Below are positions 55,236 to 64,000 of a stretch of 64,000 nucleotides of DNA, piece after piece. Source of the DNA: Chrysopilus asiliformis (taxonomy: Eukaryota > Arthropoda > Insecta > Diptera > Rhagionidae); the NCBI GenBank assembly GCA_964034945.1, contig OZ035961.1, positions 89,282,991 to 89,346,990 on the forward strand, written 5' to 3'. The notes under the pieces are model-generated. The model was not told where the DNA came from. It saw only the letters and a list, made by a program, of their open reading frames with translations, and ran no database searches. The position numbers and the translations under genes were made by a program. Position 1 is the stretch's first letter; each line of letters opens with the position of its first letter.

Positions 55236-58004
55236 AAATTGCGGCATACTGCCTCGCTCTCCAACCTAAAAGTATTTTATGGACAGTGTCAATGCCATAA
55301 TAGCTGCGTTTCAGCCTCAAGTACAAAACTTGACATATAAGAAGGTGGGGGAGGAGGGCGGAGGATATGAATTTACAAGTTTTGGATTTTCTTACAAATT
55401 TTGATCTACATTGATGTATTTTACCGTACTGAAGCCAACAACAACATTTTTAAACTTTTTATTTGTCCTCTGCAAGTTTGTTTCGGCATCGCGTGAAAAC
55501 GGCTCAACCGATTTCGGTAAAACTTTATACGAAGGTAAAATCAGTTGTAGAATACGGATAGGATACTTTAATTTAACCTTCCCCCCCTCTCCTTTGAGAC
55601 CCCTCCCCTGATAACTTTTCTAGCGTTTAGTCGATTGTACTGCGGGTTTTACAATTGGAGAATCAAGGACATTTTTCGTCCACTAATGTCCTTCTATGGA
55701 AACCCCTCTCCCTAGTGGCAGATTTCACCAGAAAGTTATCAAAAAAATCGCTTTTTTTAGAAAAGAGTTGGGACGCGTACCGCTTTGACTTGTTTCGTAT
55801 TTTTCGATTTATGTCGGGCTAATAAAAATGTCACCGTCACACCTCACCGGTCACCTGTCACGGATTCGAACAAAAAAAAATGGTCGCTCTCAGCATAATC
55901 CAAAAATTAGCATGGCCTATTTTAGAACTAATCATTTCGCCTGCAGTGCATTATTCGCCTATTGGCCTGCGGTGCAAGAAATTTCGCCTGCGGTACATTA
56001 TTCTTTTGATGTTTTTGAAATGTAATTTTGATATTTCATTACAAAGGGGGCACAAATGGAATATGATCCAATGATCCATGATCCAAAAAAGGTTGCAGAT
56101 CGTCCATTGTAGTTGCTAAAGCAGCTTGCAAACGTGAATAGCTACAATTGACACAAAATTTATACAGTGTCAAAGCAAGAGTTCGTGACACAAAGTTTTC
56201 CGGCTAAAGTTTGAAGATCTTTTTTAAAGGGATATTAAAATTTGCGTATTCTAAAGTGTTGCCTGATTAAGATTTGAAGATAATTTTTTATAGAATTAAC
56301 TAAATTTTTTCTGAAAAATCGTTTCAATTCTCACCTAATAAAATATAATTTAAATGCACACCAACGTGCCAGATGTTAAAAATTGAGATCCCATTATTTT
56401 TAAAAAAAAAAAAGAAATCTCTAAGCACTCAAATTTAATTTGATAGAATGTTCCAATTTTCGATCAAAATCTAAAAATATTTTCATTGCCAATGAATCAT
56501 CGACATTTTGTTTAAAAACCTATGCTAGTATCAGAATTTACAATGAAAACAGCACAAATAACGCTGATCTAAACAAAAAAAATTAATTTTAAATCGCAAG
56601 CAAGATTAATAAACTTAACTAAAGGATGCTTCAGCTTCACATTAATTAAGTTAAACTCTCCGTATATATTTTCCGCCCTCTTAACCTTGATAGTGAAAAT
56701 TTCGATTGAGAACGCGCGGCGGTGACGATCAAACGCCTCAATTTTCCGAAACTTTTTTTTGCTTTTCTTTTATCCGTTGTGGTGAAAAAGATTTGATCTC
56801 GTCTTATTTCTGACAAGTTCAATACACTTGCTATGAATTTGATTTTGCCCAACAACCAAAAGATATCTGTCCAAAGATTAGTTTTATTTTTAGTGATTTT
56901 TCCCTGGTGCGATGAAATGTGTCTTTCAAACATTTCCAATTTATTTTCCTCCATATTTTCCGTCATTTTGGAAAAATCGAAATTTTGATTTATCTGTGAA
57001 AGTTGCTCTTATGGGTGGCGTGGTATTTGGGAAAAATGTTTGAACTGAAAAATAACACTTGGATATCGTGGAAATGTGGTAATATGCTACACTAATTAAT
57101 TTTCTCTTAAGAAATCTTCTTGAATTATGTTAAAATTTTCTTCTTATCGGAATTTTTGTGTGAAATATTAGAGTGATTTTAATGGGCAATTTTTTTAAAA
57201 TGAATTTAATGACCCCAAAACAAAATTGGAAATCCATTTATAATTTTGGGGTGGAAGATGTCTTGAATATTCAACGTTTTTTTTTAAATTTATGAATGAA
57301 TGAAGCTGAAATGGACTGCTGTGCTAGAATTTATAAAACGACCGGATGTAGGTTTTGATTGAGTAATAATTGCTAGAAACATAACAGTCCGAAAGCTTAA
57401 ACGCAAAACTGAAAATTAAAATAAATAAAAACGCATTATTTTTTGACGGGATTTTGTTTGCGTATGTCTGTTAATTTTTCGATCATTTTTAATTTTTTAC
57501 TGAAAATTTTCTGAATTTCATGTAATTTTCCTCGTTTTACGCCATCTTTTCGATAAACAAAATAAAAACCTCGAAAAAGACTTTTGACTCTTCAAAAATA
57601 TCGACAGTTCTTTGAGTGTTGAAATTGTGTTGCGGAATAGTAAATTGTTTGAAACACACTGAATTTGAGTGCTAAAACGCGAGCTTTTAAAAAAGTGAAT
57701 AAAAAAAGTTCAAAATTAACAAAAATCACACAAAATTCCACTCAAAATAAAACTGAAAATCAATCAAACTTCATTAAAATGAAATCTCTTTCAGGTTCAG
57801 TGGTTTTTATATTAAAAATCATGAAAATTTGATGAAAATTTTTAACAAATTTAAAATTGTTAACCAATGCGATCGATACAACTAGAATTAAATGATTAAA
57901 TGAATTAATTAAGAAGTTAATTAGTGTGAAATCTAAGTGCTCAATTTTGCTCAATATTTAAGTGCGAGAAGTAATAAAATTAATATAAAAATAGTGTGTA
58001 AAAA
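55236..58004. other. Upstream region of ric3, no gene recognised
   Basis: It contains a stretch (55430-55640) with CGCGTGAAAACGGCTCAACC and CGATTTCGGTAAAACTTTAT, a wording common in old arthropod repeats, and otherwise AT-rich DNA. A - strand frame at 56646-56966 (about 106 codons, Lys/Arg-rich) has no recognisable domain. The 5' UTR of ric3 must lie in part in the last few hundred bases. Confidence 0.45.
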
Positions 58005-58185
58005 ATGCGAAATATGGCAACAGTAACACAAATGGATACGCCGGGACTGGGACCCAGAAAAACCTTTTTGATTATGGTCACAGTTGTTGGATGTATTGCG
58101 ATATTATGGCCAAAGGTTTTCTATCCAATGATGTTTGGCGGTGGTGCACAGAAACAGAATCTAATGAAGGAGCATAGAGGAACAG
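58005..58185 (+). CDS. ric3: ric3 first coding exon
   Basis: The ATG at 58005 follows GTGTAAAAA. The exon ends AGGAACAG|GTAAAT at 58185 in phase 1. It carries the leader, the membrane segment TFLIMVTVVGCIAILW and the luminal or cytosolic patch with KQNLMKEHRGT. Confidence 0.8.
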
Positions 58186-61050
58186 GTAAATTAAATCAAT
58201 TTTTTTTAATACAATCAATATCTAATTGTTTATTACTATGATTAAAATTTATAAAAATTGCAATGAAAATTTAAAAAAAAATAGTGTACACAGCATGTTG
58301 CGATGTTGTCCTCGATAGAGACACCTTTATGAATGTCTCAGTGGCCATCGGGGAGCTCCAATATCGAAAAAGATTGAATCTGGCAACGGGTGAAGTCAGT
58401 AGGTTATCATTTTTTTTGTTAATAACATTAACCCATTTTTACGAGAGATGATTTGATCTTTCAAGTGTGACGATGCTTTACAGTACAGTTTTTTTCGCTT
58501 CAATTCTAATCATAAAAACGTTACCCTAAATGGTTTAAGTTGCGTTTAAAGACTTTTTTCCGTGATGGTCTACTAACGATGCATGAAAAAATCCAATGGC
58601 AAGAAATACATTTTTATTAAATTAAATAAGATATGTTTTCTCATTCTTAGAAAGAAAATGTGTTGAAAGTGATGAACATTTTGTTGTATTTTTCAGAGAA
58701 TTCATTTTAAAAAATCGTTTCACTTTCACATATGTTTGCCTGAGAATATTGTATTATTGAAGTATACTTCTGAGATTATTGGGTGTTTGTAATATTTTTT
58801 ATATATTCTGGGTGACCATATTGATTTTGTATCGATCAGAAACAAGATGAGTGGTTATAGAGCGGGGGAAGAGAAGAGGTAAGAGAAGTGAAAGAAGGGG
58901 GAGGGGGAGATCATTATTTGAAAAATCGTGTGCACCAGAATGAATGTCGGCCTGTTTAATAAGTTTTGGTCGATTAAGGATTTCCTTCGACTAGTTAGTC
59001 GATTGAAAATAAATTACTTGAAGTCAGTTTTTTGGAAATTTTAAATTTCAAAATTTAGTTCTGGTTTTGGTTCCTTAACTCTTTGTTGATAGTCGGGACT
59101 TTTAAGTACCACCAACTTTAATTCCTTATATTTTTTTGCTTATCCAATAGTATCAACATTCTATATATGTACTTCTATATTCTTCTATATACTTCTATAT
59201 ACCACAGGCGTAAATACCACCCCTCCATAAAATTAGTTTATGTTTTTTTTAAATGCTTTCTGGAACCATTTTCAGCGAAAAAAAAGCATGGTTAATGATT
59301 TATTGTTGTTCACTTCCTGCTCCACAAAAGGTTAAACTTCAAAAATCTGGCTCTGCTTTTGGTAATTGTTTCTAAAATTCCAAAAAAATGCTTCTGATTT
59401 TGGTTTCTAAAATTTCAAATATTTGATTTTGGTTCTGATTTTGGCTCACTGATTTTTTAATGGTTTAGTGATTTTGGATCTTACACAAGACTTTTTTTTA
59501 GTTGAAAAACATTCCACATGACAAGTCTGATTAAAAATAGAAAATAATAAGAAATTTTCGATCCAAAAAATTCAAATTTGAACCATTAAAACAATTTCTG
59601 GATTTTTATTTGGTTACAGCATTTGTTTTAAAAACTGGTGTATTTTGGTTTGGACCGGTTCCGCTATATTTTTTTTCAATCTGGTTTGACTTTGGCTCGG
59701 TTCGGCCACTTGTTTCCAGAGTGTTTTGGTTTATGGTTCGTTTTGGTTCACTCAAATTTCAATGGTTCAGTGGTTTTTGGTTCGGTTCAAAAAACTTTTA
59801 AAGTACTCGAATGGCAGTATGTTGGAAGCGTATGAAGTGGTTTCAGAATTCTTGCTCGTTGAGATTTTCCAATTGAAATTTTCTGTACATGTGAGAAATA
59901 AATTTCGTTGTGTCGGATCTCACCTTTCCTTGAAAAAAAAAAATACAAGAAGATATAAAACATTTGTTAATCTTCCACGCTGTTTGTTTACTACTTGAGA
60001 TTTAACGATAAATTACAATAAAAAACTTTAAAACTTAACACAAATTCACTTTGGGAATTCGAAGACAAATAATTGATTGTGAAATAGTTTTGGAAATTGG
60101 TGTGCTTCCTAGTCGATTCTTTCGGAAGCGAGTAAAGCTCAATTCAGACTAACGATTGCAATTACGATTGAGCTTCCTCGACCAATGAGATCAAAGCTTT
60201 CGTTTTCCTATCGTTGAAAGACTTGATCTCATTGGTCGAGAAGCTTCAATCGTAATCGCAATCGCAATCGTAATCGTAATCGTAATCGTAATCGTAATCG
60301 TAATCGTAATCGTAATCGTAATCGTAATCGTAATCGTAATCGTAATCGTAATCGTAATCGTAATCGTAATCGTAATCGTAATCGTAATCGTAATCGTAAT
60401 CGTAATCGTAATCGTAATCGTAATCGCAATCGCAACCACAATCGTTAGTCTGAATTGGATTTAAGAAGCGCTTAAATCGTGCTTCTGCAAGAAGTGCTTG
60501 AGATTTTTCCTATTGGGATTTGATAAAAATTTTGTATAGATTTGAATCATTCTAAAAGAAGAAAGAAATTATAGCTATAATCTTTAAATATGGAATTGCT
60601 ATTTTTTCAACCCCCTAAATATTTTTATTTGTTTTTTAGTTTTACCTGTCTTTCCAAAAAACAAAAAAAAAAACACAAATAGTGCCGATTTTTTTACAAT
60701 AATTAATTTTTTAGTTTTTTTACGATGCTTTAAAACTTTATATTCAATAAATTTGCGTTTTATCCCCTACTAACACCTACTCCAGTTTTTTTGTTACTTC
60801 AATTTTTTTCCAGTTTGGAATTTTTAATGAACATTTTGCATTTTTAAAATTGACCTTGAAAATATAAAAAAAATATTAAGTAAATAATTTTAAAACAGGT
60901 TTACGACAGGAACGACCGCCTCACCTACGACCCGATGCGATTCACCCCGCATTGCGGGAAAGGGGACGAGCAATACCAGCAGCAAACACCGTTCCGATAG
61001 TGGAGAGGGCGAGTGCTCCCCCGGTGGTTCCTCGTGTAGTTGAAGGTCGG
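58005..61050 (+). CDS. ric3: RIC-3 acetylcholine-receptor chaperone, 5' part
   Basis: Exons 58005-58185, 58285-58398 (cassette) and 60899-61050, all joining in phase. RIC-3 is an endoplasmic-reticulum membrane protein that helps nicotinic receptors fold and assemble. The N terminus reads MDTPGLGPRKTFLIMVTVVG then CIAILWPKVFYPMMFGGG: one membrane segment (about residues 20-37 of this frame) and the conserved WPKxFYPM end. The third exon is Arg/Pro-rich (RQERPPHLRPDAIHPALRER, ending VVEGR), which fits the linker after the first segment. The second membrane segment and coiled coil lie beyond the right edge. Three in-frame ATGs are near the start (58005, 58014, 58032); the first is taken. I rely on memory of the insect family for the name. 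Confidence 0.78.
58285..58398 (+). CDS. ric3: ric3 cassette exon
   Basis: Acceptor AAAAAAATAG ending at 58284 (short pyrimidine tract, so weak) and donor TCA|GTAGGT. 114 bp, phase 1 on both sides, so it can be included or skipped without changing the frame. It encodes VYTACCDVVLDRDTFMNVSV and AIGELQYRKRLNLATGEV. I recall that insect ric3 is alternatively spliced. Open frame plus exact phase symmetry support it, while the weak splice sites suit regulated use. Confidence 0.6.
59040..59800 (+). repeat. Diverged interspersed repeat (family F), copy 2
   Basis: Shares ordered blocks with 2520-2965: TTCAAATTTGAACC, AAAACAATTTCTGG, CATTTGTTTTAAAAACTGGT, GGTTTGGACCGGTTCC, CTCGGTTCGGCCACTTG, GGTTCACTCAAATTTCAATGG. 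It lies in a ric3 intron. Confidence 0.55.
60135..60475. mobile_element. Foldback element with an expanded (TAATCG)n arm
   Basis: Left AATTCAGACTAACGATTGCA then ACGATTGAGCTTCC and CGACCAATGAGATCAAAGCT. The right side is inverted: TGATCTCATTGGTCGAGAAG, then CTTCAATCG, the hexamer array and CAATCGTTAGTCTGAATT. It belongs to the family of the outer foldback at 26519-28130, where the same place holds just AATCGTAATCGC. Confidence 0.82.
60250..60427. repeat. (TAATCG)n hexanucleotide array, ~28 copies
   Basis: Near-perfect TAATCG repeats, ended on each side by CAATCG variants. Open frames reading Ile-Thr or Leu-Arg on the - strand are products of the 6-bp period and not genes. Confidence 0.95.
60899..61050 (+). 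CDS. ric3: ric3 third exon (last one visible)
   Basis: The acceptor is TTTTAAAACAG ending at 60898 and the donor is CGG|GTATGT at 61051. GT completes the codon from either exon 1 (Gly) or the cassette exon (Ser). It then encodes LRQERPPHLRPDAIHPALRE, RGRAIPAANTVPIVERASAP and PVVPRVVEGR, leaving in phase 0. It is Arg/Pro-rich, with GC content above its surroundings. Confidence 0.8.
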
Positions 61051-62498
61051 GTATGTAACAGTTTTAAGCGATTTAAAATATTTTAAAATTTTCGAATTCG
61101 ATGTCAACATCAAAGATCAGGGGTTAAATTTCAAGCATGCCGGGAATTTTTCACTTCTTTGAATACTTAACGGTGTTGATCTTTGATTACGTCCCTCGTA
61201 CCTTCGTGTGTTAACTGAAATTCCTTAAAATTGGCTTAATTAATTGATTGACAGGTACAAATCGCCTGATTTCGATTAAGAGATGCTCTTCGAAATGCGT
61301 TTGATTTGAATTAAATTCACAGCCAGAGGAAGTAAGGTCCAAATGTAAATCCAATGTCTGATCAACGTTCCACTTGTGAATATTTGTGGCCAGCATGCAT
61401 GGACCAACAATAAACAATTTGCTAAACATTTCAGTTAGAATCTTTAATACGCGAATCATGATTGTGTTCGCTATTTTTACCATCCGAGCCAAAATTGGAA
61501 ACTGGCCAAACAGCCGGTTTGTCTAAATTTATACACTAAAATTGACATTACAAATGTGGAACAGCAGCCGAGAAGTAATCTTATGGCTGTTCATTTTGAA
61601 AACACGACAAAAAGTCATGCGGCTTGAAAAAAAAACTTTACACCCGCCGGATTTTAATATGGCTCAAAAAAAATTAATTATTAATTGGCATTTTACACTT
61701 ACTACATTTAATATGTCTTTAAAATGAAAACAACATTTTTTTTTAAATTACACTCGACGCTGTTTAACAAGATTTCCACTTGATCGGATTAAAAAGTCAA
61801 ATACTTCTTCATCGCCTCATTAATTTGGCGCCTCATTTATTTAAAGCGATTATTTATCGAAGTGAAAATAAATTCACTCGGTCAAAGTACTTGTTTTAAA
61901 TGTAAGCAAGTTAACAAATTTCACTTTTATTAATTGTTTTAATTTCTTTTCTTTCATTTTCGAATCATTCTTTTTTTCCTTAAAAATTTCTTCCATGCGC
62001 TGATGCGTGATTGAAGAAGACGAAGAGGAAAATTCATGCACGGCAATCAAATTGCAGCCGAACTAATAAATTTGGATTTTTTTTTTCAAGAAAATGAAAT
62101 ATTTTTATCTTTTGACGTAAAACTTTGAATTACCAGCAAGTAGAGATACTTTGATTCATTTTCATAGCCAATACGAATTTGCTTCTGCAATTAAAATGAA
62201 TATAAAACTGTGTTTTGTCAAGTTTGAAAAAGAAAAATTGGAAAGCGGCGCATTTCTAATTGTGTTGCCGCAGGTAAAAAATTAACCAGTTTCGGGTCTG
62301 CATGCGGTTAAGGGGTTATGCATACTTGAAAATTTTTAAGAAAGAAAACTTTTCTTTTGGCATAAGTACAACATTTTAGGTATTTCTGCCAACAGGTTGT
62401 ACAATATTTTTTAGATTCACAATTTTGTTCAAGTAATTTCCACTACCATCGAATGGAGAAAATGAGGTTGAAATCGGTTCAGTGAATTAAAAGATGTA
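61051..62498. other. ric3 intron, no recognised feature
   Basis: AT-rich. No exon with a second membrane segment or coiled coil was seen up to the right end of the window. A - strand frame (61211-61492) is unrecognised. Confidence 0.5.
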
Positions 62499-63065
62499 GG
62501 GTCTTTCAACAAGGACATAACAATTTTGTATTTTAATAAAAACGCACCCTAAAACTTTTTTTATGATCCGGCAATGCTAAAACGTCAGTCAAGGTTTACA
62601 TTTTTATCATGGTGAAGTTCACGAACGAGCAACGTTTGGAAATTATTAAAACTTACTACCGAAATTCTGAGTCCGATGAAATGATAATGAAAATCATGAA
62701 ATGAAATGATGAATGAAATGATGGTCCGGTCGAATGGCCACCTCGCTCATGCGATTTAACGCCGTGGGATTTCTTTTTATGGGGTTATGTTAAGTCGTTA
62801 GTTTATGACAACAAGCCAACAACGTTAGAGAAGCTCAGGAACAATATCAAACGCGAAATTGCCAACGTTCCGGCCGATATGTGTGGAAAATCAGCTCCAA
62901 AGAATCAATCAGTGCAAACGTGCTCGCGGTGGCCATATCAACGACATTGAATTTCATACTTAAATGTAACATGTCCACTACATCTGGAATAAATTTCAGC
63001 CCGATATCTCAATTATTCTGTGTTTTATTTAAATACAAAATTGTTATGTCCTTGTTGAAAGACCC
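62499..63065 (+). mobile_element. Internally deleted mariner-like transposon, second copy
   Basis: Ends GGGTCTTTCAACAAGGACAT inverted at the right (GTCCTTGTTGAAAGACCC, to 63065). A transposase start at 62609 (MVKFTNEQRLEIIKTYYRNS) runs into a short ATGAAATG repeat and stops. The C-terminal block with VEWPPRSCDLTP follows further on in another frame. The middle, with two catalytic Asp, is deleted. The deletion differs from that in 38105-38784, and no tandem duplication is present. Confidence 0.85.
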
Positions 63066-63542
63066 ATTATAAGGGTACAGGGTTTAAATTTAAGGGGAAG
63101 GTTAAATTCTTGTAAACTTAAACATTCCTTTCATTATTTCCGAATATACCCTTTCCCCGAATCCATCGGGGGTTAAAAATAGATCAGTAGAAAGATACTA
63201 AATAATGTACATTGCCCTGAAACTAATTTTTTGTCCCATGATCTTGGGTTATAATTTACAAAACACCAACAAAAAAACGGTCACTAAATATGCAAAACAT
63301 ATTCTACTTCGACTGGGGGTTGCTGTAAATTATATAAATTCTACTTGCGGCGCATTCTTTATAAGTAGTTTTTATCTACGGCCCATTAGCCATAAAAATT
63401 TTGACCCACTCCGCATTTCTCCTAATTGATATTTTCATAATTGCAGTTGAATTTACACACATAATCTAACTATTTTATAATGGCGAATCGTGACCACCAC
63501 TAAAATAATTAATTTCAATGACGGATATTTTTATAATAAACT

Positions 63543-63850
63543 AGCTTGCATACCCGTCGTTGGCGGGTTAAGTTTTTTCAAATTTTGGTCTATGTTGGAG
63601 CTAAACTTTAGGTCAAATCGGCTCGGTAGTTGCCCCGCGAAAGAGTAACATAGAGGGAAAACTAAGTTTCGAGATTACTTTACCCCCTCCCCTTACTCCC
63701 CCCACCCCTCGTGCTACTTTTCCGTATGCCTATGTTAGAACCAGAACTACCACAGACACTCATGCCAAATTTCAAGTCAATCGGTTCAGCCGTTTTTGCG
63801 TGAAAGAGGAACAGACAGACAGACTTTTGTAATCGAAATTAACTAATTAA
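63543..63850 (+). repeat. Old arthropod-type interspersed repeat
   Basis: Begins ACTAGCTTGCATACCCG with a GCGGGTTAAGT box, then CCAAATTTCAAGTCAATCGG, TTCAGCCGTTTTTGCGTGAA and AACAGACAGACAGAC. This wording is common across insect genomes as remnants of non-LTR or related elements; the exact class cannot be told here. Confidence 0.5.
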
Positions 63851-64000
63851 AATTAACTAGTTTCGTAATAGTTACGATTCCCCTTATACTATGTTCACAC
63901 CGACGCAAAATCACGTAATTTTGAAGATTTTCGTAATTTTGAACGAAATCTTCCTCGAAATCACGAGATTTCCAGTACATTAGCCTGTTTTCAAAATCGC

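Noticed and set aside
56646..56966. 106-codon - strand frame, Lys/Arg-rich
   Set aside because: No recognisable domain, repeats or splice context. The length is within chance for this much DNA. It may be the antisense of a ric3 5' region.
60191..60441. Open frames of repeated Ile-Thr or Leu-Arg
   Set aside because: They are translations of the (TAATCG)n hexamer array.
1..64000. tRNA, rRNA and CRISPR features
   Set aside because: I looked for tRNA-like TTCGA loops with matching stems and for regularly spaced identical repeats with unique spacers. TTCGAA words found lie in MITE arms (for example 30085) without a cloverleaf, and the tandem arrays have no spacers.

Overview
The window is animal nuclear DNA, AT-rich, with short exons, GT/AG introns and many small transposon copies. 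The genes are most like those of Diptera. The last exon of the PKA regulatory subunit ends in the same tail I recall from Drosophila. The species cannot be told from the sequence; a dipteran, possibly a non-drosophilid one, is my best guess. There are no bacterial-type operons, CRISPR arrays, rRNA genes or convincing tRNA genes.

Three protein-coding genes are supported by protein similarity and by exon phases that all close. (1) Pka-R2, the type II regulatory subunit of cAMP-dependent protein kinase, lies on the + strand from about 3.67 to 28.8 kb. Its dimerisation/docking exon appears to lie left of the window. Six shared exons are followed by THREE separate in-phase last exons (16535-16659, 24720-24838, 28670-28800). 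Each rebuilds the end of cAMP-binding domain B with a different tail. A possible alternative first exon at 735-825 would give a form without the docking domain. (2) Cyclin Q (FAM58 family, partner of CDK10) lies on the - strand at 47184-39803. It has six coding exons, about 249 residues, and a probable 5' UTR exon near 48 kb. (3) The start of ric3, a nicotinic acetylcholine receptor chaperone, lies on the + strand from 58005. Three exons are visible, one a frame-neutral cassette exon, and the gene runs off the right edge.

The rest is introns and intergenic DNA filled with mobile-element debris. Most are short non-autonomous DNA transposons with clear inverted ends: TTA/TAA-flanked (PIF/Harbinger-like), 8-bp-flanked (hAT-like), TTAA-flanked (piggyBac-like) and TA-flanked (pogo/Tc1-like). 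There are also two internally deleted mariner-like transposase copies and three longer repeat families, called A, B and C here, two of which carry (CTGT)-type microsatellites. A recent perfect-looking 1177-bp tandem duplication lies just upstream of the last Pka-R2 exon. Several elements are nested inside one another.

The most interesting signal is the choice among three Pka-R2 C-terminal exons, which would vary the end of the second cAMP-binding domain and the tail of the kinase regulator. Next come the candidate docking-less first exon, a hAT-like insertion only a few bases from a cyclin Q splice donor, and a hexanucleotide array grown inside a transposon end.
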